From: Phycisphaerae bacterium
GTDB taxonomy: Bacteria; Planctomycetota; Phycisphaerae; SM23-33
NCBI GenBank assembly: GCA_030745875.1
Contig: JASLNT010000003.1
Span: 1 to 64,000, forward strand
DNA length: 64,000 nt
Reading direction: 5' to 3'
Shown here in pieces: positions 16,711-25,519 of the stretch. Each line of letters begins with the position of its first letter. Positions within the stretch are counted from its first letter, which is position 1. Below the pieces are notes generated by a model that made no database searches, had not been told where the DNA came from, and was given only the letters and a program-made list of their open reading frames with translations. The translations under genes and the position numbers were made by a program.

Positions 16711-16866
16711 GATTCGCGTATTTCGTAATTCCGAAAGATTCGAAGCCCTGATGCTCCCGGGGCTGACGGCGAGGCGTCCCGGGCCAGGCCGAGTATCTTG
16801 TAGTAGCCCTTATCACCCATGTACATTATCCCGAAACCAAATCAGAACCGCTCCCTCACTTCGAGG
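16711..16866 (-). pseudogene. decayed copy of the J-domain gene (5' end plus 3' flank)
   Basis: The first 16 codons (MGDKGYYKILGLARDA) and about 50 bases upstream match the intact J-domain gene at 18300-18842. The sequence then jumps directly to a copy of the DNA lying downstream of the intact gene (16711-16771 matches 18232-18292). About 500 bases, nearly the whole coding region, are missing. The junction falls in a shared GCG. It is a duplicated locus after an internal deletion and cannot make a J domain. Confidence 0.8.
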
Positions 16867-16904
16867 GACACGGGGTCACGCCCTAACCCCGCATCAGACC
16901 GCCT

Positions 16905-18065
16905 CTAAGAGGATATTTCCGCGTAGGCCCAAATAGTCAGGGGATTGTCCCCAAGGCTAATGCGCAGGCGAAATAACTCGTCGTCCAGTTCATCAGCCTG
17001 CTGCTGTACTCTCTCTATCTCGGATTGCATATATTCGATTCTTGTCAGCGAGACTCCCAAGTCACGCAGGCGAGCCGATACTTCGTTGTATTGGTTTCCT
17101 ATAGCCAGGAGTTGATAGCTGACGGCGGCGGCCTCACTTTCGAGTTTGCTGCGCTTCAGTGAGATCGCTTCGCGTGCTGCAGCCTGTTGCCTGAGGGTCA
17201 GCATCTCCGCCAATCTTTTCTGTATAGTGATCAGTTGCTTGTTACCGTTATCTCCCAGCGCCGAGATCTTCGATTGCAGTATCGCCGCCCGGAGTGTGGC
17301 GACGCTTGGGTCATTGGCGACAGCAAATCGGATTTCAGGCGAATTCATCAGCAGATTGTCAGTCTGCTTATCCTTGAAACTGCCCAGATCCGATTCGATC
17401 CGGTTCTTCTTCAATCTCAGCGATGTAATCGAGTTGCTAAGCAGCGTCAGTGAATTCTGCAGCGAGGCGCGTTCCTCTTTCATGAGCGGAACCTGGCTCT
17501 GGCCTCGGAGCTGCGCAATCATCTTCCGTTTGGCGGCTATGTCCGCTCGCAGTTCATCTGACGCTGTGACGGTGTATTTCATTTGCATGGATACCGTCCG
17601 TTTGCGCTGTTGCACGGCTTCGTTTACGATGGCGTCAGCCACAGCGTTTACGATATCAGCTCGCTCGATGGGTTTGGCAGACTTCAGCGACACGCGAATC
17701 AGGTTACTACCCGGCACGGCAGTCACTCGCAGGTCCTTCTGTAGATTCTTAATGGTCCCGAGGATATCGCCAGTGAAATAGCTGGTCTTTCTGATACGAT
17801 CGCGATTGCGTCCATCTTCCGTGCGATCTGCACTTATGCTGCGATCGAGCACATTTCTTGTCGTAGCCATGAGAGCATAAGTCTCTGTTACAGCCGCCAG
17901 CATCGGTTGCTCATCCACAGACGCCGACACACGTATGTACGCGGCGGACGATATGTACGCGGCGGCCGGGCGGTATTCCGCCTCACGCGAATCGTTGCAG
18001 TGCAGATTCGCAGCAGCAGCGACCGGAGCGAGCAGCAGCAACAAAGTCCTCGATAGTTTCCTCAT
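16905..18065 (-). CDS. Wzz/GumC-like coiled-coil chain-length regulator-like protein
   Basis: 386 residues from ATG 18065, which has GGGAG seven bases upstream; an ATG at 18107 is in frame but has a poor site. The N-terminus (MRKLSRTLLLLLAPVAAAA) is a signal peptide. Residues ~30-150 resemble the periplasmic base domain of Wzz-type polysaccharide copolymerases (AVPGSNLIRVSLKSAKPIERADIVNA split over ~120-140, where the family has D-x-x-A-A-x-I-A-N). Residues ~150-370 are a long coiled coil. The usual C-terminal transmembrane helix and any kinase domain are absent. A role in exopolysaccharide length or export is inferred from shape. It sits between the intact and decayed J-domain copies. Confidence 0.65.
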   Translation of the reverse strand: MRKLSRTLLLLLAPVAAAANLHCNDSREAEYRPAAAYISSAAYIRVSASVDEQPMLAAVTETYALMATTRNVLDRSISADRTEDGRNRDRIRKTSYFTGDILGTIKNLQKDLRVTAVPGSNLIRVSLKSAKPIERADIVNAVADAIVNEAVQQRKRTVSMQMKYTVTASDELRADIAAKRKMIAQLRGQSQVPLMKEERASLQNSLTLLSNSITSLRLKKNRIESDLGSFKDKQTDNLLMNSPEIRFAVANDPSVATLRAAILQSKISALGDNGNKQLITIQKRLAEMLTLRQQAAAREAISLKRSKLESEAAAVSYQLLAIGNQYNEVSARLRDLGVSLTRIEYMQSEIERVQQQADELDDELFRLRISLGDNPLTIWAYAEISS

Positions 18066-18231
18066 AATCGCGCTCCCACAAAGGTTGTGAAGTCGACTCA
18101 GTCTCATTTGAACTTACCGATATTGAGTTTGGATCGAAAGACACCGTACTCAATTATTGAGTTTCGTTCAAGCAGAAGACGGGATTCAGTAGAGCGTCCT
18201 CCGCACGGCAATCGGGGTCTGCATGAATTGG

Positions 18232-18292
18232 CAATTCGCGCATTCCGTAATTCCAGGAAATTCGAAGCCCTGACGCTCCGGGACTGACGGCG
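18232..18292. repeat. 3' flank of the J-domain gene, repeated at 16711-16771
   Basis: About 60 bases, 85-90% identical to 16711-16771, sharing GAAATTCGAAGCCCTGA-like and CTGACGGCG blocks. It ends just before the stop of the J-domain gene. In the copy this flank is fused straight to the 5' end of the duplicated gene. Confidence 0.75.
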
Positions 18293-18299
18293 TTCCCAT

Positions 18300-18842
18300 T
18301 TAGTCACGCAGTCTTGGGATGAATAACGCGACCGCCAGCATTATTAGTATCGGCAGGGCCCAGCACGGGGCGAAGAAGAAACCGAATGTGGCCGCAATCG
18401 TTAACATGGCGCAACCAAGCACGAATTTTATCTTCTCCCGTCTCCGGCGGCGTTTTCCTCGTTGTCGCCAACCGCGCACAGCCTTGCCGCCCCCTTGTGC
18501 GGCGTGTCCCGATTCGAACTGTGACGCCGCTAATTCGCTCGCTGAGACTCCATGCGATCCTCCCAGATGCTGCCGGATTTCGCCTGAGTAGTCTGCGTGG
18601 TGGATACGCGGTATCGCATCCGGCGCAGGTTGCCCCGTGCGAAGATCATATTCCCGCCGCAATTCAGGATCGACAAGGACATCGTGCGCCTCGTCAATAT
18701 CACAGAACCGGCTAGCCGCATTCGGATCGCGGTTGGTGTCCGGATGGAATTGCTTGACGAGCCTGCGATACGCACGCTTGATCTCCTCCTGCGAGGCGTC
18801 CCGGGCCAGGCCGAGTATCTTGTAGTAGTCCTTATCACCCAT
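18300..18842 (-). CDS. membrane-anchored J-domain (DnaJ-like) protein
   Basis: 180 residues. The J domain is residues 4-67 with YYKILGLARDAS, the HPD motif at 33-35 (QFHPDTNRD) and AHDVLVDPELRREYD. The centre is Arg-rich and the C-terminus has two hydrophobic helices (about 140-158 and 160-176). There are no Gly/Phe, zinc-finger or CTD domains, so it is a type III J protein that would recruit a DnaK-type Hsp70 to the membrane through HPD. It is 35 bases downstream of the HEAT-domain gene on the same strand. The start ATG at 18842 has only a weak purine-rich site. Confidence 0.88.
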   Translation of the reverse strand: MGDKDYYKILGLARDASQEEIKRAYRRLVKQFHPDTNRDPNAASRFCDIDEAHDVLVDPELRREYDLRTGQPAPDAIPRIHHADYSGEIRQHLGGSHGVSASELAASQFESGHAAQGGGKAVRGWRQRGKRRRRREKIKFVLGCAMLTIAATFGFFFAPCWALPILIMLAVALFIPRLRD

Positions 18843-18877
18843 TTACATCATCCCAAAACCAAACCGGAACTGCTCCC

Positions 18878-20416
18878 TCACTTCGGGCGAGATGTCGCCC
18901 CTGAAGGTGATTTCCGCATGATCTTCTTTATCGCATCCGCTGCGGCTTTACGCACGTATGGATCACTGTCCTGTTCAGCTATTTTACGCAAGGTTGGAAT
19001 GGCCGATCGAGAAACGGACGAACCGCCCTTGCCCAGAATAAGGACGGCAAGCAGCCGTGTATCACGCTTTCTCGACGCAAGGTCCTTGATCAACGTGTCG
19101 ACAATTATCGGTAGAGCCCCAATTTTCTTCCTATGCTCAACAATAGACTTGTTTAGGGATTCATACACCCACCGACCGCCGCGCTTCCACTGCTTACTAT
19201 CACGGTCAAACCTCCAGCCGCCCATCTGCCTCCAGCGCCCGCTATTGGCGTCTTTTTCGATGTCGGCTAGCGGTAGATTGATAGTCCAGTCGCCTGGATA
19301 CGCAATTTCCAATCGCGTGGGAATTCGCTTGCCATTGCTATCCTTGCGAGTCTCCAAGAGACACCGCAGACGATGCCTGTCTTTGGGATAAAGGGAAAAC
19401 AGCACCTCCTGTTTGCCCGGAGTTGTTCGCGTCTCGATAGCCCTCGTCGCTGCCCGCAATCCATCGTGATCCTTATTCAGCCCCTCAAGAAACTCATAGC
19501 ATGCGTTCAGATCGCTTGGGGGATTATCCTTGCTCGCCTCGATCACCGCCTGCATCAAAGGCGTCTCGGGGGATCGGAATGTGTATCCGAGATGGAGTAT
19601 CTTCAGTTTCTTCTTTCCGAACGTAACAGACGGCCCGCTAAGCCTGACCGTGAAAGAGCCGCTGAGAGCGCTATACTCTCCGAATCCCTGCCGCAATATA
19701 CCCTCCAGAGTCGCCCCGGGACCTAACAGAATCCCACCGACTTTCAGACCCTTTTTTCCTACGCCGGGCAGGCTCTTGGGCCATGACTCCCCACTTGGGT
19801 AACAGCGTCCCCGCAGAGATTCCCGGCCCTCAAGAAAACCCTCAACAACAGCTCCCCATCCATGCACGGCCACCTTTACGGCGTCCGTCGCGCCATCGAA
19901 CCGTTTACGGATGCGAACGACTTTTCCTGAACTTGCGATCAGATCCAAAGCCGCACTAAGATCCGCAAGAGTGTTGGGCTTCCTCTTTCCCACAAAGAAT
20001 CTGCTGTCGTTCTGCTTTGTAAGAATCCGAATGAACGTCTTGCTGACCCGGTCCTTCTTTACGTAATACGCGACTTCCTCAACAAGCACTTGCCTGTCCC
20101 CCGCTTGCATCGGCAGACCATACAAGACCACTGAAAACTCGCCCTTGTAAGGAGCGACCCTGCCAAACCGAGTAAGTTGCCACAGTACGGTCCGCCAGCG
20201 CGAAGATCCCGACGCAACGGGAATACCTAGAACCGTCTTAAGCTTCGGTAGTCCGCCCGGCCGGAAGAGAGGATCGGGCAGCTTTTTATCATCCGCGGAT
20301 TTCGCGGGTGTCTTGCGACGCGCTGACGTGATATCAGACTCCGCGCGGGCGCCCACCGTAAGCAGTACGATACAAGACAGCCCAAGCACGCCGACGACAG
20401 CATCTTTAACTTTCAC
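18878..20416 (-). CDS. secreted protein with C-terminal HEAT-like repeats, unknown function
   Basis: 512 residues from GTG 20416, chosen because AGGA lies eight bases upstream and a signal peptide follows (VKVKDAVVGVLGLSCIVLL, cleavage near ARAES). The longer frame to 20491 is rejected since its extra codons come from the duplicated alr fragment. Residues ~40-420 are mixed alpha/beta with no family I recognise. Residues ~455-510 hold one or two HEAT-like units (LLAVLILGKGG, then SAIPTLRKIAEQDSDPYVRKA). It is upstream of the J-domain gene and may be cotranscribed. Its upstream DNA is a second copy of the alr promoter region. Confidence 0.75.
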   Translation of the reverse strand: MKVKDAVVGVLGLSCIVLLTVGARAESDITSARRKTPAKSADDKKLPDPLFRPGGLPKLKTVLGIPVASGSSRWRTVLWQLTRFGRVAPYKGEFSVVLYGLPMQAGDRQVLVEEVAYYVKKDRVSKTFIRILTKQNDSRFFVGKRKPNTLADLSAALDLIASSGKVVRIRKRFDGATDAVKVAVHGWGAVVEGFLEGRESLRGRCYPSGESWPKSLPGVGKKGLKVGGILLGPGATLEGILRQGFGEYSALSGSFTVRLSGPSVTFGKKKLKILHLGYTFRSPETPLMQAVIEASKDNPPSDLNACYEFLEGLNKDHDGLRAATRAIETRTTPGKQEVLFSLYPKDRHRLRCLLETRKDSNGKRIPTRLEIAYPGDWTINLPLADIEKDANSGRWRQMGGWRFDRDSKQWKRGGRWVYESLNKSIVEHRKKIGALPIIVDTLIKDLASRKRDTRLLAVLILGKGGSSVSRSAIPTLRKIAEQDSDPYVRKAAADAIKKIMRKSPSGATSRPK

Positions 20417-20456
20417 TGTGCATGTCCTTTCAACACGGGGAATACACTTTTCATTT

Positions 20457-20627
20457 CGTGTCGGCAACAGTCGGCCTTGACTGCGGGGCATATCCGCATA
20501 ATTACCCCGGAATGTTTATGTTAACCCCGATAATTCGCAAGGTCCAGATATCCCGCAGAATATAGCATCCCGCGCCCGATACGGACGGATGTCACATTTG
20601 GCTCACACATATCACACCGCCCGCACG
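20457..20627. repeat. copy 2 of the alr 5' end and upstream region, with internal deletion
   Basis: 20457-20498 matches 16081-16122 inside alr (encoding the PLP-lysine region), with two differences. It then continues as 16215-16352, the region upstream of alr. The switch falls in ATATCCGCA, present at both 16114 and 16215, so 101 bases including the alr start codon were lost, probably by recombination between those short repeats. The block now lies upstream of the HEAT-like gene on the same strand. The rest of the 377-base gap to 20793 holds no gene. Confidence 0.8.
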
Positions 20628-20793
20628 ACAAACTCCGGAAACGCCCGATTCTCATCATGAATGAACAACTCACCAAACCGCGAGCGATTGAAATGCGGTT
20701 GCCGATTACTACAATAGTCACCATCCCCTGCGGAATGGAGGTGACAGTAGTTGACAACCGTTCCGTATGTAATCGAGGCAAAAGGAAAGCATC

Positions 20794-22143
20794 ATGACCA
20801 ATCGCAGATCGTTCTTGAAGACAGTGGGCGTTGCAGCGGCGGGTCTGATGGCTCGTCGTTCGGCGTTCGGCGCGCAGACAAAGCCCGACCGGCGGAACGT
20901 AGTCCTGATAATGGTCGACGATCTGGGCTACCACGACCTCGGATGCTACGGGCACCCGAAGATCAAGACGCCGGTCATCGACAAACTCGCCAAAGACGGA
21001 ATCCGCCTGACCAGCTTCTACGCCGGAGCCACCGTCTGCACACCGTCGCGAATGGCGCTGATGACCGGGGCCTACCCCAGCCGCGTCGGATGGAAAAAGG
21101 GCGTAGTAGGATACATGATCAGCAGGAACGAAGGCCTGAGCCCCAAGGCCCTGACCATGGCCGAGGTTTTCAAAGCCGAAGGATACAAGACCGGGATGTG
21201 CGGCAAGTGGCATCTCGGAGACCGCAAACCGTTCCTGCCCCATCGACAGGGCTTCGATTTCACCTATTACATCAACAAGTCCAACAACCAGACCAAGGAG
21301 CTGTGGCGCGACGATGAACTGATCGAGAAACCGTTCAAGAATCCCCTGCTGACCGAACAGTTCACCGCCGAATCGATCAAATTCATAAAAGCCAACAAAG
21401 ACAAACCGTTCTTCCTGTACATCCCGTACACCGCCCCGCACTTCCCCGTCCAACCGCATCCGCAGTGGAAAGGCAAATCCGCGTTCGGCAAGTACGGCGA
21501 CGTGGTCGAAGAACTGGACTCGCGCATCGGCGAGATCCTGAAAACGCTCGAAGACGAAAAGCTCGACAAGAAGACGATCGTCGTGTTCCTGTCAGACAAC
21601 GGGCCCGAGCCGGGAACGAAGGAGTCTCTGGCCAAACCGTATCGGGGCCGCAAGTGGTCCGCGCTGGAAGGCGGAACGCGCGTGCCGTGCATTTTCCGCT
21701 TCCCGGGCGTCATCCCGCCCGGACAAAACAGCGAGGCGATAATCGCCGCCATAGACATGCTGCCGACATTGAGCGCAGCCTGCGGGATCGACCTGAAAAG
21801 CATATCGAAAGACTCCCCGGTGATCGACGGCGTAAACGTATGGGACACCCTGAGCGGGAAAAAAGGCGTCGAACATCCGCGCAAAGACCTGCTCTATTGG
21901 CACGGGGCAAGAGGCTTCCACGCGATTCGAGTCGGAGACTGGAAACTGTTCCTGGACCGCAAGGGCGCCCAACTCAAGACCAAGGGCAAGGGTCCGGTGC
22001 TGTTCAACCTGGCCGAGGACATCGGCGAGACAACGGATCTCAGCGCCAAGCACCCCGAGCGGGTCAAGGCGATGGAGGCGTTGGCGAAGAAACGCCTGGC
22101 CGAGATCGAGGCCGGCGTCATCCCGTTGGGAAAAGACGGATAG
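20794..22143 (+). CDS. Tat-exported sulfatase, Cys type
   Basis: 449 residues, a complete sulfatase of the arylsulfatase/alkaline phosphatase fold. The Tat signal is NRRSFLKTVGVAAAG. Metal-binding MVDDLG (40-45) and the formylglycine motif CTPSR (C82) are intact. GKWHLGD and FLSDNGPEPG provide the sulfate-binding Lys/His and the Asp/Asn metal ligands. Known chemistry is hydrolysis of sulfate esters after conversion of C82 to formylglycine. AAGGAA precedes the ATG. It is one of four sulfatases here. The substrate is not predictable; glycan sulfate is likely from context. Confidence 0.93.
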   Translation: MTNRRSFLKTVGVAAAGLMARRSAFGAQTKPDRRNVVLIMVDDLGYHDLGCYGHPKIKTPVIDKLAKDGIRLTSFYAGATVCTPSRMALMTGAYPSRVGWKKGVVGYMISRNEGLSPKALTMAEVFKAEGYKTGMCGKWHLGDRKPFLPHRQGFDFTYYINKSNNQTKELWRDDELIEKPFKNPLLTEQFTAESIKFIKANKDKPFFLYIPYTAPHFPVQPHPQWKGKSAFGKYGDVVEELDSRIGEILKTLEDEKLDKKTIVVFLSDNGPEPGTKESLAKPYRGRKWSALEGGTRVPCIFRFPGVIPPGQNSEAIIAAIDMLPTLSAACGIDLKSISKDSPVIDGVNVWDTLSGKKGVEHPRKDLLYWHGARGFHAIRVGDWKLFLDRKGAQLKTKGKGPVLFNLAEDIGETTDLSAKHPERVKAMEALAKKRLAEIEAGVIPLGKDG

Positions 22144-22273
22144 AGACCACCCGAACTCAGCATGCGGGCGGTTTCGCCGTTTTGCGGAAGTCACACATGT
22201 TTTCCGACCGCTTTGCGACTTCGTACAGCCGCCCAAATAACCGCGTGATTCGCCTCACGTCCGGACCGCATTG

Positions 22274-23665
22274 TCACTTCCGGCGGTCCTGGTGTTCGGC
22301 TTTCATTATCTTCGCCATGTCGGCGACGATCTCGGGATGTTCGGCCGCTACGTTCTTCTGCTCCGAAAGGTCCTTGGTGATATCGTAGAGTTCGATCGGT
22401 CCGTCGGGTTTGCGGAACGTGTTCAGGCGAACGCCCTTCCACTTGCCCTTTAGGACCGCCTTCTTCCCGCCGCCCTCGTAGAACTCCCAGAAGAGGTGAG
22501 CGTGCTTCTTCTGGTCGCCCTTTCCGGTCAGTGTCGGAACCATCGAGATTCCGTCGGTCGGGGGGCATTTGGCTCCGGCAAGTTCCGCGAATGTGGGCAT
22601 GATGTCCTGGAAACTCGACACGTGATCGCTCAGTTCGCCCGGTTTGACAACGCCCGGCCAGTGGGCGATTGTGGGAACTCGCACTCCGCCTTCATATAGA
22701 TCCCGCTTCTTCCCGCGAAGCAGCCCGTTGGAGTCGAAGTACTCCATCTTGTGCCCGCCTTCCTGGTGCGGTCCGTTGTCGCTGGTGAACATAACCAGCG
22801 TATTCTTGTCGAGTCCGGCGGATTTCAGCTTGTCGAAGATCTCCTTGATGTAATTGTCAATGTAGGTGATCATCGCGGCGAAGCCCTTCTCCGCATCGGG
22901 CCAGTCCTTGTCGGCGTATTGGCCGTGAGATGGGACCTCCATACCCTTGCCACCGCCTTCGTTGTTGGCGTGAGGTATGTTCAACGCGTAGTAGAGGAAG
23001 AACGGTTTGTCTGAGCCTTTGCTCCTGTCGATGAACGCGATGACCTCTTTCTGGCAGAGGTGCGGGACGAAGTCTATTTTCTTGGCGGCTACTCCGGCGC
23101 CGTCGGGAACTCTGCGCTTCTTCCACCTTTCCTCCAGCACGTTTCGCAGCGGAACTTTCTTTCCGTTCCTGATGACGAACTCGGGGTAGCAATTGTGGGC
23201 GTGGTTCATGCAGATGTAACCGTAGAAGTAATCGAATCCGTGCTCGTTGGGATCGTCCAGACCCGGACGCCCGACGCCCCACTTGCCGATGCAGGCGGTG
23301 TTGTATCCGGCCTGCTGCAGGACCTGCCCTACGGTGATATCGTCTTTCCGGAGTTTTACGTTTCCGTTGGAGCGAACCGTGCAGTGTCCGGTGTGGAGAC
23401 CGGTCATCAGCACGCAGCGCGACGGGGCGCAGACGGTGGAACCGGCGTAGTGGTTGGTGAAGCGAATTCCGCGGGCGGCCATTGCGTCAAGATGGGGCGT
23501 CTTGAGTTTCTTCTGCCCGAAACAGCTCGGATCACCGTATCCCATGTCGTCGACAAGGACGTAGATGATGTTCGGTTTGTTCGAAGGCGCCGCGTGGGCG
23601 AACCTGGGCAGCATTACTGCAGCGGATGCGGATGCGGCGTATTTAAGGAAGCTTCGTCTCTGCAT
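22274..23665 (-). CDS. Tat-exported sulfatase, Cys type
   Basis: 463 residues from ATG 23665, which has GGAG eight bases upstream and directly begins the Tat signal MQRRSFLKYAASASAA. LVDDMGYGD (38-46), CAPSR (C79), GKWGVGRPG and FTSDNGPHQEG are the sulfatase motifs. The sequence is of the subgroup with HTGHCTVRSN after the active site and is a closer relative of the sulfatase at 40258 than of the other two. It converges with the 20794 sulfatase. Cellular site: periplasm or surface. Confidence 0.93.
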   Translation of the reverse strand: MQRRSFLKYAASASAAVMLPRFAHAAPSNKPNIIYVLVDDMGYGDPSCFGQKKLKTPHLDAMAARGIRFTNHYAGSTVCAPSRCVLMTGLHTGHCTVRSNGNVKLRKDDITVGQVLQQAGYNTACIGKWGVGRPGLDDPNEHGFDYFYGYICMNHAHNCYPEFVIRNGKKVPLRNVLEERWKKRRVPDGAGVAAKKIDFVPHLCQKEVIAFIDRSKGSDKPFFLYYALNIPHANNEGGGKGMEVPSHGQYADKDWPDAEKGFAAMITYIDNYIKEIFDKLKSAGLDKNTLVMFTSDNGPHQEGGHKMEYFDSNGLLRGKKRDLYEGGVRVPTIAHWPGVVKPGELSDHVSSFQDIMPTFAELAGAKCPPTDGISMVPTLTGKGDQKKHAHLFWEFYEGGGKKAVLKGKWKGVRLNTFRKPDGPIELYDITKDLSEQKNVAAEHPEIVADMAKIMKAEHQDRRK

Positions 23666-23882
23666 GTCTGTTTCTCCATTACCGGCAAGCACGGTCTGCC
23701 CGGGCTCGCGTAGTCTCAATAGCTCCGGGAACTATTGTAACAGGCCCAATGCGCTCAAGCGAGATTTCCCGACCGGAGTGTTTCATCTTTAAAACCGGTT
23801 GGCGAGACGATACAGTCATCGTTAAGGTCTGCGGCGGTCGCGGGCGTTTGTACGGGGGGTGGAGCAATGCAGGAGCAGCCTT

Positions 23883-25430
23883 ATGAATCGTCGCGAGTTT
23901 CTCAGCAAGACCGCCCTCGGAGCCGCCTGTATCGCCGCAGCCGGACGAGGTCTAACCGCGGCCGATAAAACCGCGCCGCGCCCGAACATCCTGTTCTGCA
24001 TTTCAGACGACCAGACATGGGCTCATACGTCCATCGGCGGCGATCCGGTTATCAAGACGCCCCACTTCGACCGGGTCGCTCGAGAGGGACTGTTGTTCAC
24101 AAACTCGTTTACCGGGTGCCCGTCATGCGCGCCTTCGCGAGCATCGGTGCTCACGGGGCAGAACTTCTGGCGCCTGGAGGAAGGCGGGCTGCTGTTCGGG
24201 CGGTTGAATAAGAAGTTTACAATCTACACGCAACTGCTCGCGGACGCAGGATACGTTGTTGGCGCAACGGGCAAGGGGCACACCCCCGCCAATCACAATC
24301 TTCCCGGCGTGTGGAAGAGTCCCTGCGGGAAGCGTTGGAACAAACGACACAAGGGCAAGGTTCCGCGCGGAGTTTCAAATAACGACTACGCGGGCGCCTT
24401 CGCGGACTTTATGAAGGCGCGGGACGCCGATAAACCGTTCTGCTTCTGGTACGGCGGGTTCGAACCGCATCGCGGTTACGGATACGGTAATGGTGCGAAG
24501 TCCGGAATGGACATCGAGAAAGCCAAAGTCCCGCCCTTCCTTCCGGATTCAACGGAAGTGCGCAACGACGTATGCGACTATCTTTTCGAAGTTCAATGGT
24601 TCGACTCCCACCTCGGCCGCATGCTCAAAACGCTGGAAGACTGCGGGCAACTGGACAACACGCTTATCGTCGTAACCAGCGACAACGGCATGCCATTCCC
24701 ACGCGCCAAAGCCACCGCCTACAACTACGGCGTGCACATGCCGCTTGCGATACGCTGGGGCAAGGGCGTAACCAAACCCGGACGCCGGATCGACGATTTC
24801 GTAAACCACATCGATTTCGCCCCGACATTCCTCGCCGCAGCCGGACTCAAAGCCCCGAAAACAATGACCGGGCGGAGCCTGATGAACATCTTCGCATCTT
24901 CAAAGTCCGGACAGGTCGACCCGGAACGGACGATGACCGTAACCGGTCTGGAGCGTCACGTGTGGGCCCGCCCCGAGGGGCTGCCCTATCCGCGAAGAGT
25001 CATCCACACGAAGAAGTTTGTCTACATTCGCAACTACGAGCCCGATCGCTGGCCCATGGGCGGCCCGGACTTCAAGGCCTCGCACCAGGGCGTATTCGGC
25101 GACATCGACGCCGGGCCCTCCAAGAGCTTCATGATGTCCAACAAGGACAAGTTCAAGGATCTGTTCGACAAATCGTTCGGCAAGCTGCCGGAAGAGGAAT
25201 TGTACGCCGTCGAATCCGACCCCGCCCAGATGAAGAACATCGCGGCCGACCCGAAACACCAGCAGATCAAGAAAGACCTGCGGAAGAAGATGGACGACTA
25301 CCTGAAGCAAACCGCCGACCCCCGAGCAAACGGAAAGTCGCCCTGGGACGAATACCCGTTCTACGCGGGCAATAAATACCTGAAAGGCAAATACCTCCAG
25401 GAAGTAAAAGGTCAGCGAAAGCGAAAGTAA
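23883..25430 (+). CDS. Tat-exported sulfatase, Cys type (heparan N-sulfatase-like)
   Basis: 515 residues from ATG 23883, with GGAG seven to eight bases upstream; it starts MNRREFLSKTALGAACIAAAG, a Tat-like signal. ISDDQTWAH (40-48), SCAPSR (C82) and VTSDNGMPFPRAK are the active-site motifs. Replacement of the usual DDxG by DDQ and the NGMPFPRAK block are characteristic of the N-sulfoglucosamine sulfohydrolase-like group, so N-sulfate substrates are possible (inference by family). The C-terminus is Lys-rich. It is divergent from the previous sulfatase and convergent with the SGNH gene. Confidence 0.92.
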   Translation: MNRREFLSKTALGAACIAAAGRGLTAADKTAPRPNILFCISDDQTWAHTSIGGDPVIKTPHFDRVAREGLLFTNSFTGCPSCAPSRASVLTGQNFWRLEEGGLLFGRLNKKFTIYTQLLADAGYVVGATGKGHTPANHNLPGVWKSPCGKRWNKRHKGKVPRGVSNNDYAGAFADFMKARDADKPFCFWYGGFEPHRGYGYGNGAKSGMDIEKAKVPPFLPDSTEVRNDVCDYLFEVQWFDSHLGRMLKTLEDCGQLDNTLIVVTSDNGMPFPRAKATAYNYGVHMPLAIRWGKGVTKPGRRIDDFVNHIDFAPTFLAAAGLKAPKTMTGRSLMNIFASSKSGQVDPERTMTVTGLERHVWARPEGLPYPRRVIHTKKFVYIRNYEPDRWPMGGPDFKASHQGVFGDIDAGPSKSFMMSNKDKFKDLFDKSFGKLPEEELYAVESDPAQMKNIAADPKHQQIKKDLRKKMDDYLKQTADPRANGKSPWDEYPFYAGNKYLKGKYLQEVKGQRKRK

Positions 25431-25453
25431 CCGCCCCCGCAAGTCGAACCGCG

Positions 25454-25474
25454 CAGGGCCGTCAGCACGCCCTG
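25454..25474. terminator. hairpin between convergent genes
   Basis: CAGGGC (25454-25459) and GCCCTG (25469-25474) can pair around a nine-base loop in the 89-base gap between the convergent sulfatase and SGNH genes. No T-run flanks it, so a terminator role is tentative. Confidence 0.3.
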
Positions 25475-25519
25475 GACAACCGCCGATGTCCCAGTCGTGC
25501 TCATCTCTCAAGCTCAGTT

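Noticed and set aside
20417-20491. Longer N-terminus for the HEAT-like protein
   Set aside because: The extra 25 codons come from the duplicated alr fragment, lack a signal peptide and have no ribosome binding site; the GTG at 20416 has both.
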